Assembly: GCA_964645585.1 (NCBI GenBank)
Contig: CAZYAN010000002.1
Location: forward strand, 62,001-126,000
Origin: DATGSL01 sp964645585
Lineage (GTDB): Bacteria; Verrucomicrobiota; Verrucomicrobiia; Opitutales; T3Sed10-336
Length of the DNA: 64,000 nt
Direction: 5' to 3'
Shown here: positions 44,051 through 51,768 of the stretch, in pieces
Layout of the letters: each line of letters begins with the position of its first letter
Position numbering within the stretch: the first letter of the stretch is position 1
Translations under genes and position numbers: made by a program
Notes under the pieces: model-generated
What the model was told of the DNA's origin: nothing
The model's input: only the letters and a program-made list of their open reading frames with translations
The model's database searches: none

Positions 44051-44656
44051 ATGTTCGCCTATGTGCAGGGAACCCTCGTCGCGGCAACGCCGCTTCAAGC
44101 GGTTGTCGACGTTCAGGGTCTCGGATACGAAATCAATATTCCGGTGACGACCGCGGAGCGGCTGCCGGCGATCGGAGGTACCGTCAAGCTGTTCACCCAT
44201 GCTGTTTATCGCGAGGATTCGCAGGCTCTCTTTGGATTCGCCTCGCGTGAAGATCGCGATTTTTTCCGGCTGCTGATCGAACGGGTCTCCGGAGTTGGAC
44301 CGCGGATCGCCCTCTCGATTATGAGTCGCTTGTCCCTCCCCATGCTTCGCGGCGCAATCGCGTCGGGCGACACTGCGCTGCTCTCGAAATGTCCGGGGAT
44401 CGGTAAAAAGACCGCGGAACGGCTGGTGGTTGAACTCAAGGACAAAGTGGGCGGGATCGCTGCCCCGCCGACGCCGGCTGCCGCTGAAAACGAGGCCGGA
44501 AACAGTGGCGCCGATACGGCGATCGAGGATGCGGTGCGGGCGCTGGTGACCCTCGGTTACAAGCCCGCTGACGCGGACAAAGCCGTACGCCGGGCGGTGG
44601 CGAAAGCGGATGGGCAGCTCAGTTCCGAAGCGCTGATTCGAGCGGCACTTCGGTGA
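44051..44656 (+). CDS. ruvA: Holliday junction branch migration protein RuvA
   Basis: 201 residues from the ATG at 44051, the normal length. N-terminal OB domain ('MFAYVQGTLVAATPLQAVVDVQGLGYEI'), tandem helix-hairpin-helix motifs ('VSGVGPRIALSIM', 'CPGIGKKTAERLVVELKDKV') and a C-terminal RuvB-interacting domain ('AVRALVTLGYKPADADKAVRRA'). ruvB and ruvC are not in the window. Its 3' flank is a heptamer repeat island. Confidence 0.97.
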   Translation: MFAYVQGTLVAATPLQAVVDVQGLGYEINIPVTTAERLPAIGGTVKLFTHAVYREDSQALFGFASREDRDFFRLLIERVSGVGPRIALSIMSRLSLPMLRGAIASGDTALLSKCPGIGKKTAERLVVELKDKVGGIAAPPTPAAAENEAGNSGADTAIEDAVRALVTLGYKPADADKAVRRAVAKADGQLSSEALIRAALR

Positions 44657-44663
44657 AGATGCC

Positions 44664-44712
44664 CTCGGTCTTTCGTCCTCCGTCTTTTGTCTCCAGGCCT
44701 CGGTCTTGGGCT
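44664..44712. repeat. Heptamer repeat island (NNNNGTC-type), seven units
   Basis: CTCGGTC, TTTCGTC, CTCCGTC, TTTTGTC, TCCAGGC, CTCGGTC and TTGGGCT in register, just after the ruvA stop. Five of seven units end in GTC. Confidence 0.65.
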
Positions 44713-44736
44713 GCTGTGACCGGCCGATGCTGCTGG

Positions 44737-45384
44737 TCAGCGTTGAAACTCGAAGGAGACCAGCTCCGAGTGGTCGACGCCCGCAGGGCCGCGGATCACG
44801 CGACCGGAAGGTGCCGAATACCATTCGCTTGGCCAAGTCACCGGCGGGACGGGCATCTCGCCGGAGGGCGCAAACGTTTCTTGGCGGGCTGGCAGGGGGT
44901 CTAAGAAACGAACATGAACGCGCTCGCTTGCCGGGCGATGATGAACGACGAATCGCGGCGTGACAGCTGTCCTGGCGGACATCTGGTTTTCGGGTTGAAG
45001 AGTCTCCACAGCAACCACTTCGGCGGATGCGTCCGGCGAGACTCCCGGCGGCGACCATTTGACATCTTGGAAAACGGCGACGGCCGCGGCGACGGAAAAA
45101 CAGGCGGCGGTCAGCGCTCCGGCGGAATAAAGAAACCCTCGCCTCCATCCGTGGGATTCGCGTGCGAGGATCTGATATTTGCGAAGATCGACGGTCTCCG
45201 CGAGCGCTTCGCCGAATCGATTGCAGGCGAGTTCGGAAGCCTGATGCAAGCGCATGTAGTCCTGGTACGTCGCGTGTCTCCTGGAATCCGAAGCGACTTC
45301 GCTTTCCAGTTCGTCGAGCTCCGGCGGAGAAATTTCGCCGTCGATCTGAAGATTAATCAGCTCAATAAACCGTTTCTCGTTCAT
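44737..45384 (-). CDS. Putative membrane-anchored anti-sigma factor
   Basis: 215 residues. The N-terminal ~75 residues are acidic and helical ('FIELINLQIDGEISPPELDELESEV'), as in anti-sigma domains, but without the His/Cys zinc motif. One membrane helix (about 84-105, 'GFLYSAGALTAACFSVAAAVAVF') and a Pro-rich periplasmic tail follow. It overlaps the ECF sigma gene stop as ATGA, the standard sigma/anti-sigma arrangement; that context carries the assignment. The stimulus is unknown. Confidence 0.75.
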   Translation of the reverse strand: MNEKRFIELINLQIDGEISPPELDELESEVASDSRRHATYQDYMRLHQASELACNRFGEALAETVDLRKYQILARESHGWRRGFLYSAGALTAACFSVAAAVAVFQDVKWSPPGVSPDASAEVVAVETLQPENQMSARTAVTPRFVVHHRPASERVHVRFLDPLPARQETFAPSGEMPVPPVTWPSEWYSAPSGRVIRGPAGVDHSELVSFEFQR

Positions 45385-45983
45385 TGAAATTCCTTGCCCA
45401 TTTTCTCCCGCAAACCTTCCCGAGCGCGGGCGATCCGGCTTTTGACGGTGCCGACACTGATGTTCAGCACCGTAGCGATCTCTTCGTAGGAAAGATTCTG
45501 GACGTTGCGCAGGACCAGGATTTCACGATGCTTCTTGTTCAGCATCTGCATGCATTCGGCAACGCGATCGACAAACTCCTGCGTAATCGCCTCGTCGGTC
45601 GGCGTGTCCGCCTCGGACGGGAAAACGTCGGAGAGCGTCAGGTTCGTGTCCTCAACGAGCGGCTGATCGAACGAGATCGACTTGTCGCGTTTACGGCGCC
45701 ACCAGTACCAGTATTTGTTGCGGGCCAGATTCGTGGCGATCTGGTAGAGCCAGGTCGAAAACGCCGAGTCGCCCCGGAAATTTGCAAGGCCGCGGTGCGC
45801 GCGAACGAAAGCGTCCTGCGTGACTTCCTCGGCGTCTTGGGAGTTGCCGAGGAGCTGCTTGACCATGACAAAAATCCTGTCCCAGTAGCGGAGAACCATT
45901 TCATCGAACGCGCTTTGATCGCCATTCTTGAATCGATCCACCAACATCCGGTCGATCGCTACTTCCTGTGCCTTCGTTGCCAT
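45381..45983 (-). CDS. RpoE-type ECF RNA polymerase sigma factor
   Basis: 200 residues from the ATG at 45983. Region 2 'DEMVLRYWDRIFVMVKQLLGNSQDAEEVTQDAFVRAHRGLANFRGDSAFSTWLYQIATNLARNKYW' and region 4 'LNKKHREILVLRNVQNLSYEEIATVLNISVGTVKSRIARAREGL' are typical (quoted here as landmarks). An in-frame ATG at 46028 would add 15 residues. It is coupled to the anti-sigma gene. Two palindromic CGGGA(A)ATCCCTGAT boxes lie about 115-150 bp upstream and are candidate operators. Confidence 0.95.
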   Translation of the reverse strand: MATKAQEVAIDRMLVDRFKNGDQSAFDEMVLRYWDRIFVMVKQLLGNSQDAEEVTQDAFVRAHRGLANFRGDSAFSTWLYQIATNLARNKYWYWWRRKRDKSISFDQPLVEDTNLTLSDVFPSEADTPTDEAITQEFVDRVAECMQMLNKKHREILVLRNVQNLSYEEIATVLNISVGTVKSRIARAREGLREKMGKEFQ

Positions 45984-46096
45984 GTAGTCAGCTTTATTTC
46001 GACTCAGGCGCTTTACAGTTGTTCCCATACGATAAGCGGAGTTGAAGGTTATGCGTTCCATTTCTACACGAGAATCAGGGAAAAGAAAAGTCGAAA

Positions 46097-46133
46097 CGGG
46101 AAATCCCTGATCCCGGGAGCGGGAATCCCTGAT
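46097..46133 (-). promoter_or_regulatory. Tandem palindromic boxes upstream of the ECF sigma gene
   Basis: CGGGAAATCCCTGAT (46097-46111) and CGGGAATCCCTGAT (46120-46133) are nearly identical, each centred on a GGGA(A)ATCCC palindrome, and start 23 bp apart (about two helical turns). This is a typical spacing for paired operator sites. Confidence 0.45.
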
Positions 46134-46170
46134 GAAACGCGGCTTTTTTTGAGGAAAGCTCATCGAAGGC

Positions 46171-46199
46171 TTGACCGGCTGGTTCACAAACGGAATATG
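46171..46199 (+). promoter_or_regulatory. Candidate sigma-70 promoter for tRNA-Lys
   Basis: -35 TTGACC (46171-46176), 17-bp spacer, -10-like AATATG (46194-46199), placing transcription start about 30 bp before the tRNA. Confidence 0.4.
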
Positions 46200-46235
46200 T
46201 TTCCCTTTCTCCGGCAGCAACGGACATGCCACAAT

Positions 46236-46310
46236 GGGTTGGTAGCTCAACGGTAGAGCAGTTGCCTTTTAAGCAATTGGTTCGGGGTTCGAATCCCCGC
46301 CAACCCACCA
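46236..46310 (+). tRNA. tRNA-Lys (anticodon TTT)
   Basis: Full cloverleaf: acceptor GGGTTGG (46236-46242) pairs with CCAACCC (46300-46306), discriminator A, encoded CCA at 46308-46310. D arm GCTC/GAGC, anticodon stem GTTGC/GCAAT with loop CTTTTAA giving anticodon TTT, and T arm CGGGG-TTCGAAT-CCCCG. It lies between the divergent ECF sigma gene and the HIT gene, with a T8-tailed hairpin downstream. Confidence 0.97.
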
Positions 46311-46357
46311 ATCCCCCGGTCGCAAACCTCCCCCCTTTCCATCGAGTCCTTCGGTGA

Positions 46358-46381
46358 GAGAGCCGGTTCCCTCTTTTTTTT
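46358..46381 (+). terminator. Probable intrinsic terminator after tRNA-Lys
   Basis: GAGAG (46358-46362) / CCCTC (46369-46373) with one mismatch and a 6-base loop, then eight T (46374-46381). The stem is weak but the T-run is strong. Confidence 0.45.
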
Positions 46382-46457
46382 CGGCGGTCGCCGGAACGAT
46401 GGCAGACGGTCTTTGACTTTTGCCCCATGATCCTCAAGGTGTAGGGCTTTCAAACTC

Positions 46458-46958
46458 ATGGAGCGGCTTCACGCATACTGGCGGATGGACTACGTTCAAG
46501 CGCCCAAGCACCCGGAGGGGGAGAATCCGTTCACCGCCCTCCCCCGGCGCAAAAACGATCGCGAAGCGAGAATCCTCCACCGGGGAGCCAACACGTATTT
46601 GATGCTCAATTTATTTCCCTACAACGCCGGTCATCTGCTGGCTGTCCCGTATCGCGAGGTGAGAGACCTTCCCGCGCTCTCCCCGGAGGAACGAGTGGAA
46701 TTGATGGAAACCGTGATTCTCGGACAAAACGTTCTCCAGGAGGCGCTCCAGCCGGACGGATTCAATATCGGGTTCAATATCGGAAGCGCCGGCGGTGCAA
46801 GCTACACGTCCCATCTGCACTGTCACATCGTTCCGCGATGGGAGGGTGACACGAATTTCATGCCGGTGGTGAGCGGAACGCGCGTTCTTCCGGCGTCCCT
46901 CGACGCCATGTGGGAGCGTTTGCACGCTGTTTGCGTCGCGAAAACCGCCGCGTCCTGA
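46458..46958 (+). CDS. HIT-family nucleotide hydrolase/transferase
   Basis: 166 residues. HIT signature 'HLHCHIVPRW' (His-x-His-x-His) near residue 117, preceded by the 'NTYLMLNLFPYNAGHLLAVPYREV' strand pair. HIT proteins of this size act on dinucleoside polyphosphates or AMP conjugates; the exact substrate is unknown. It lies 49 bp before phoH on the same strand and may open the phoH-pgpH-ybeY-recO transcript. Confidence 0.94.
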   Translation: MERLHAYWRMDYVQAPKHPEGENPFTALPRRKNDREARILHRGANTYLMLNLFPYNAGHLLAVPYREVRDLPALSPEERVELMETVILGQNVLQEALQPDGFNIGFNIGSAGGASYTSHLHCHIVPRWEGDTNFMPVVSGTRVLPASLDAMWERLHAVCVAKTAAS

Positions 46959-47007
46959 CCGGCCTTGCCTCCCCCATCCCGCTGGTGTTGCACCTTTTTC
47001 AGCGTTC

Positions 47008-47979
47008 ATGGCATCCAAGACATTGACTTTCCAGAACCCGCGCGCCGCGAGTCAGCTCTATTGCGGGCGCCTCGACAATCTAAAACAAGCGGAAGAAGCG
47101 CTCGGCGTGTCGCTGGTCGCGCGCGATGAGTGGGTCCGCATTGAAGGCGACGAAGCCAGCGTCGAACGGGCCGCGCGTTTTTTTGACTTTCTCAGCCGTG
47201 GCCGCAGCGAGGGAATGACAATCCGCAACCAGGATTTTCATTATATTCTGCGGATGGTCGCGACCCAAAAGGAAGACCTCCTGCGCGAGCTGTTCACCGA
47301 TCCGGTGGTCCTCCAGGTCAATCGAAAGACCATCGTGCCGAAGACCTTGCGCCAAAAGCGCTATCTCGAAGCAATTCAGAGATGCGAGATCGTATTCGGC
47401 ATCGGCCCCGCGGGAACCGGGAAAACCTATCTCGCCATGGCTTCCGCCATCGCCTCTCTTCTCAAGGAGGAAACCAGCCGGATCATTTTGTCCCGGCCGG
47501 CTGTCGAAGCGGGCGAGGCACTCGGTTTTCTTCCCGGCGACTTACGGGAAAAAATTCTCCCCTACCTCCGCCCGGTGTACGACGCGCTTTACGACATGCT
47601 CGACCGCGAATACGCGGATCGTCTGATCGAAAAGGGCATCATCGAAATCGCGCCGCTTGCCTACATGCGCGGACGCACCCTCTCCAACGCCTTTGTCATT
47701 CTCGATGAGGCGCAGAATACGACTCCGGAACAGATGATGATGTTTTTGACCCGGCTGGGAGAAGGGAGTAAAATGGTTGTTACCGGCGACGTCACACAAA
47801 TCGATCTTCCTCATGCCAAGAAGTCCGGTCTCAAGCAAGTCACCCGCATTCTCGATCACATCGGCGAGATCTCCTTCTTTTATTTTGATTCGACGGATGT
47901 CGTGCGGCATCCTTTGGTCCTGAAAATCATTGAAGCTTACGAGCGCTTCAGGAACGAGGGCGACATGCGCCCCGCCTGA
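47008..47979 (+). CDS. phoH: PhoH-family ATPase
   Basis: 323 residues. N-terminal KH-like region ('DEWVRIEGDEASVERAARFFDFL'), Walker A 'GPAGTGKTYLAMA', and Walker B with 'FVILDEAQNTTPEQMMMFLTRLG', all typical of PhoH/YbeZ. PhoH-like proteins work with YbeY in ribosome/RNA maturation in several bacteria. Here ybeY lies two genes downstream, the usual phoH-pgpH-ybeY order. Confidence 0.96.
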   Translation: MASKTLTFQNPRAASQLYCGRLDNLKQAEEALGVSLVARDEWVRIEGDEASVERAARFFDFLSRGRSEGMTIRNQDFHYILRMVATQKEDLLRELFTDPVVLQVNRKTIVPKTLRQKRYLEAIQRCEIVFGIGPAGTGKTYLAMASAIASLLKEETSRIILSRPAVEAGEALGFLPGDLREKILPYLRPVYDALYDMLDREYADRLIEKGIIEIAPLAYMRGRTLSNAFVILDEAQNTTPEQMMMFLTRLGEGSKMVVTGDVTQIDLPHAKKSGLKQVTRILDHIGEISFFYFDSTDVVRHPLVLKIIEAYERFRNEGDMRPA

Positions 47980-48014
47980 TCTGCCCACTCCCCGTTCTCT
48001 TTCCCGCGAGCTCT

Positions 48015-50450
48015 ATGGCCTCATTCTTTCGCAGATCGGAAACGCGCCCGGACGCCCATGAACCAGCGCGGCGCCGACGAAAAACCGAGCAGCGTTCAAG
48101 CTTGGTTTCCTTCCTTGAAACGAGCCGGGCGGTGGCTTTCGCCTTGTTTGTCTTCACGGCACTCGTCGTCGGTTACATGAGCTTTATCGGCGTCACGACC
48201 ACAGGTCCTCAATTGCTGCCGAATCAGATCGCACCGATGCGGATCACGTCCGCGCACGACTTCACCTACGAAAGCAAGATCGCCACCGAGCGGGCTCGCA
48301 ACAAGGTGCTGCGGCAAGTGCCGCCGGCGTTCCGGATCGACATGCTTCCCTACCAGTCGTTTGCCGAGAAAATCCGGATGCTCCTGAGCGAGATCAACAC
48401 GCTGGCCGATGAGATCAATCATCTAAGCGGCGCCGAGCGGACGGAGGCGATTCAGTCTTTCGCGACAATCTACAACCAGACCCGGCCGCATCGCGTAAAC
48501 GTTGAGGACGTCACGATTCTGCTCCGTCACACCGACGCCCCGACCCGCCGCATTCTCTTTGAAAACGGCCTCGTCACGCTGCGTGAAATCTATCGCGAAG
48601 GGATTTACGAGGAGGAGACGCTGCGGATCGAGGAAGGCGGAGACGGGTTTTCCGTGCTCAATCTCGTCCGGCCCGACGGCAATGTCGTTGAGAAAACGAT
48701 CCAAACCGAGGAGCAAGCCCTGCAGTTCCTGCGCATCAACCTGATCGCCCTCAATGTTCCCCAAGAGGTTTCGATCGCGATGTTCCGGATTTTCCGGCCC
48801 GGCATCATGCCGAATATCCGGTTCGACGAGACCAAAACCGACGAGCTCCGCCAGCAGGCGCTCGCCCAAGTGGAACCGGTTGTCCGGGAGGTCAGCGAGG
48901 GGCAAGTCATGCTCGAACCCGGCATGATTGTGACGCCCGAACAGCACGAGATGCTGAGCGAGTATCGCCGGTTCCTCGCCGAACAGGACGAACACGCGTT
49001 TTCCCTTCATTTTAATGAGCTGATCTATCACCGCTTCCTGCTCGTGCTCGCGGTTCTGTTCTGCGCCGTGATCTACATCCGGATCGAAGACCGCGAAACC
49101 TTGATGAGCAACGGGCGACTCGCGCTCCTCGCGCTGGTGGCGATGCTGAACCTCGCGTTCATCTGGATCGTGATCTACATCGGTAACCACCCGCTGTTTC
49201 TCGACAATCCGGCGTGGGTGTCGGTCCTCCCCTACATCGCGCCGTACAGTCTCGCACCGTTAATCGTGGCCATTCTTGTCGGGCAGCGGCCAGCGATCTT
49301 TATGGCGCTGCTGATCAGTTTCTTTGCCGGGATCATGTTCGGCAATCGCGTGGAAACATTCGCCGTCTCATTCCTTTCCTCCCTCTGCGCGATCTGGTTC
49401 TGCCAGGCGGTCCGCGTCCGAAAAACCGTCGTCAAAGCCGCTGGGGCCGGCGGGTTTCTCGTGGCTGTCAGCGCCCTTCTCTTCGGCTTGGCCAGCGCCC
49501 ACGAGCCGTTGCTCATCCTGCGCCAAATGCTCGCGGCGCAGTTGACCGGTCTCGCGACCGGGATCGTCGTCGCCGGAATCATCCCGGTGCTCGAGGTGCT
49601 CTTTAAACGAACCACCGGGGTTACGCTGCTCGAGCTGACCGACACGAACCATCCGGTCCTGAAGCGGATGCAGCTCTCCGCGCCAGGCACCTATCACCAC
49701 AGTCTCGTCGTAGCCAACCTCTCCGAAAACGCGGCCAACGCGATCGGCGCCAACGGCTTGCTCTGCCGAGTTTGCGCCATCTTTCACGACATCGGAAAGA
49801 TCATCAAACCGGAGTATTTTATTGAAAACCAGCGCCAAGGAATCAACCCGCACCACGAACGCAGCCCCTCTTTCTCCGCTCTTGTGATCAAGAGCCACGT
49901 CAAGGACGGCGTCGATCTCGCGGTCAAACACAAGCTGCCGCGAGTGGTCATCGATGTCATTCGGCAGCACCACGGCACGTCGCTGATCCATTATTTCTAC
50001 TTTCAGGCGAAACAAAAAGAGATTGCCGGCGGCGAAGGAGCGGCCGGCGCGGCGCGCGACGCCGACAAGGTCAGTGAGAGCACCTACCGCTACGACGGTC
50101 CCAAACCGCAGTTTCGTGAAAGCGCGATCATCTTTTTCGCCGACGCGGTCGAGGCCGCGAGCCGGACTTTGAAAAAGGCCTCGCCGCAGAGTATCGACGA
50201 ATTGATCGACAGCATTGTCACGAGCCGGATCGAAGATGGTCAGCTCGACGAGTGTCCGCTTACCCTCCAGGAGATCGCGGCGATCAAGAAGAGTTTCGCG
50301 TTTACGCTGCTGAATATGCTCCATGCGCGGATTGAATATCCGGGCGGAGAAGAAAAGGAGGGCAAGCCGGCGAACGCCAATGAAAAGGCCAAGAAAGATC
50401 CAGCTTCAAAACCAGAGCGCCAGCCGCAAGCTCCGGTACAAAGCCGCTGA
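48015..50450 (+). CDS. pgpH: 7TM-HD family phosphohydrolase (PgpH-like)
   Basis: 811 residues. An N-terminal membrane helix (about 36-55), an extracytoplasmic 7TMR-HDED-like domain (about 60-330, 'QLLPNQIAPMRITSAHDFTYES'), a block of seven helices (about 335-560), then an HD domain with 'GTYHHSLVVANLSENAA' and 'VCAIFHDIGKIIKPEYF'. PgpH-type enzymes hydrolyse cyclic-di-AMP. The Lys/Glu-rich tail overlaps the ybeY start by 71 bp. c-di-AMP synthase is not in the window. Confidence 0.94.
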   Translation: MASFFRRSETRPDAHEPARRRRKTEQRSSLVSFLETSRAVAFALFVFTALVVGYMSFIGVTTTGPQLLPNQIAPMRITSAHDFTYESKIATERARNKVLRQVPPAFRIDMLPYQSFAEKIRMLLSEINTLADEINHLSGAERTEAIQSFATIYNQTRPHRVNVEDVTILLRHTDAPTRRILFENGLVTLREIYREGIYEEETLRIEEGGDGFSVLNLVRPDGNVVEKTIQTEEQALQFLRINLIALNVPQEVSIAMFRIFRPGIMPNIRFDETKTDELRQQALAQVEPVVREVSEGQVMLEPGMIVTPEQHEMLSEYRRFLAEQDEHAFSLHFNELIYHRFLLVLAVLFCAVIYIRIEDRETLMSNGRLALLALVAMLNLAFIWIVIYIGNHPLFLDNPAWVSVLPYIAPYSLAPLIVAILVGQRPAIFMALLISFFAGIMFGNRVETFAVSFLSSLCAIWFCQAVRVRKTVVKAAGAGGFLVAVSALLFGLASAHEPLLILRQMLAAQLTGLATGIVVAGIIPVLEVLFKRTTGVTLLELTDTNHPVLKRMQLSAPGTYHHSLVVANLSENAANAIGANGLLCRVCAIFHDIGKIIKPEYFIENQRQGINPHHERSPSFSALVIKSHVKDGVDLAVKHKLPRVVIDVIRQHHGTSLIHYFYFQAKQKEIAGGEGAAGAARDADKVSESTYRYDGPKPQFRESAIIFFADAVEAASRTLKKASPQSIDELIDSIVTSRIEDGQLDECPLTLQEIAAIKKSFAFTLLNMLHARIEYPGGEEKEGKPANANEKAKKDPASKPERQPQAPVQSR

Positions 50451-50841
50451 GGTTCGTCGCCTTTTTCATCTTCTCGATGCGGCCCGGATGTTCCCGGCGC
50501 CGGATGGCGACCTTTCGATCGCGTTTCTCGACGACGAACAGATCAGCCGCGTTCACGAACAGTTCATGAACGACCCGTCACCGACCGATGTCATCACTTT
50601 CCCCGGCGATCCGGCCATGGATTTCGCCGGCGAAATTTGCGTCTCCGTCGAACACGCGGACTCGAACGCGAAAAACGGCGGCTCATTCGCGCGCGAGCTT
50701 TCCCTGTACCTCGTTCACGGCTATCTGCATTTAGCCGGTTTTGACGACACTGTACCAGACTTGAAACGGAAGATGCGCCGCGCCGAAAGAAAGGCACTTG
50801 AATTTTTGGAAAAACAGGACGGACTTCCGGAGTTCAAGTGA
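50380..50841 (+). CDS. ybeY: Endoribonuclease YbeY (variant metal site)
   Basis: 153 residues from the ATG at 50380, inside the end of pgpH. YbeY is a zinc-dependent RNase for 16S rRNA 3' maturation and ribosome quality control. The fold motifs 'NDPSPTDVITFPGD' and 'GEICVSVEHADSNA' are present. The metal motif reads 'HGYLHLAGFDD': the first two His are kept, but the third ligand, normally His in H-G-x-L-H-L-x-G-Y-D-H, is Asp. Asp can bind zinc, so activity is plausible. Confidence 0.9.
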   Translation: MKRPRKIQLQNQSASRKLRYKAAEVRRLFHLLDAARMFPAPDGDLSIAFLDDEQISRVHEQFMNDPSPTDVITFPGDPAMDFAGEICVSVEHADSNAKNGGSFARELSLYLVHGYLHLAGFDDTVPDLKRKMRRAERKALEFLEKQDGLPEFK

Positions 50842-50881
50842 AAGGCCGCGCGGAAAATCAAACTCCAGTGCCGTTCCCGTG

Positions 50882-51496
50882 ATGACTGACGGCGTTTTGA
50901 CCACGGAAGCGGTTGTCCTCCGGCGGCGAAATTCCGGGGAGAAAGGAATTCTGCTCACCCTCCTTTCCGCGGACCTCGGGCTTGTTCCAGCATTCAAGCG
51001 CACCTCCTCGCGCGGTCGCCAGCCACTTCCGGACCTGTTTGATGAAGCTGCCGTAACCGTAAAAAAGGCACGGAGCGGCGAGCTGTGGTTTGCCGATGAA
51101 TACATCGTTCGGCGGCGACGCTCCGCTCTCGGCGCGCATATCGCCGCTTTCGGTTACGCCTGCCGGTATGCGCTGCTCCTCTCTCATCATGTATTCACGG
51201 CCGACGAAGCGCCCCTTTGGAAAGAGCAACTGAACGAAGCGCTCGATGCCTGGGAGAGCGGAGTTCGTCCCGACGTCGTCTGGCTCAAGGCGCTGTACCG
51301 GTTTGCTCAACTCCAGGGAATGCCGGTCAAGGAGGAGTGGCTGCATGCACTCAACGATCGAGATCGCGATCATGCCCGCTCGGTGCTGCGCCTGCCGCTG
51401 CGCGAACAAGTTGTGCCGGTCGACGTGGTCGAACGCCTGGCCGCGGGCTTTGCTGCTTATTTGGAACACTCGCACGACGTCCGCTTTACCGATTAA
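50882..51496 (+). CDS. recO: DNA repair protein RecO (divergent)
   Basis: 204 residues from the ATG at 50882. N-terminal OB-fold start typical of RecO ('TTEAVVLRRRNSGEKGILLTLLSADLGLVPAFKR') followed by a helical domain. The four-cysteine zinc finger seen in many RecOs is not apparent, and the C-terminus is short. RecO loads RecA via RecFOR. Position after ybeY agrees with common phoH/ybeY/recO neighbourhoods. The identification is by N-terminal pattern and context. Confidence 0.72.
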   Translation: MTDGVLTTEAVVLRRRNSGEKGILLTLLSADLGLVPAFKRTSSRGRQPLPDLFDEAAVTVKKARSGELWFADEYIVRRRRSALGAHIAAFGYACRYALLLSHHVFTADEAPLWKEQLNEALDAWESGVRPDVVWLKALYRFAQLQGMPVKEEWLHALNDRDRDHARSVLRLPLREQVVPVDVVERLAAGFAAYLEHSHDVRFTD

Positions 51497-51756
51497 CCCG
51501 CTGGTGTTGCGGAAGGAAGCTTCCTGAAAAACTGATCATGGATTTCCTGCCCGACGCTGGGCATCACCCTCGCGCTATTGCTTTTGCCTTTCGCTTTCTG
51601 TTTGGCCCATTATGCTGAAATATAAGCGGGAAGTGATACTATAGAAATGGAAGACGGCAGTTGGATTCTTTTGCGCTCCAGGCTCGTTGGAATCAGCTTC
51701 GTGTGATTTGGAAGACTTCAATGACCGCGAACAGTGAGGAATCGAAATGGATTGGT

Positions 51757-51763
51757 AAGGAGG
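51757..51763 (+). promoter_or_regulatory. Strong Shine-Dalgarno deciding the start of the RCC1/Ig protein
   Basis: AAGGAGG with a 5-base spacer to ATG at 51769. Most genes in this window have weak or no Shine-Dalgarno, so this near-perfect site outweighs upstream TTG 51661 and downstream ATG 51925. Confidence 0.6.
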
Positions 51764-51768
51764 AACGG

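Noticed and set aside
42504..44087. 527-codon open frame antisense to dapA/dapB
   Set aside because: Covers two unmistakable enzymes on the other strand and has no recognisable motif.
44653..44904. Possible small gene after ruvA
   Set aside because: Its start lies in the heptamer array and the rest is antisense to the anti-sigma gene; the Pro/Ser/Arg-rich start reflects the repeat.
51514..51525. Palindrome AGGAAGCTTCCT after recO
   Set aside because: Perfect 12-bp palindrome but no loop and no T-run; could arise by chance, no further support.
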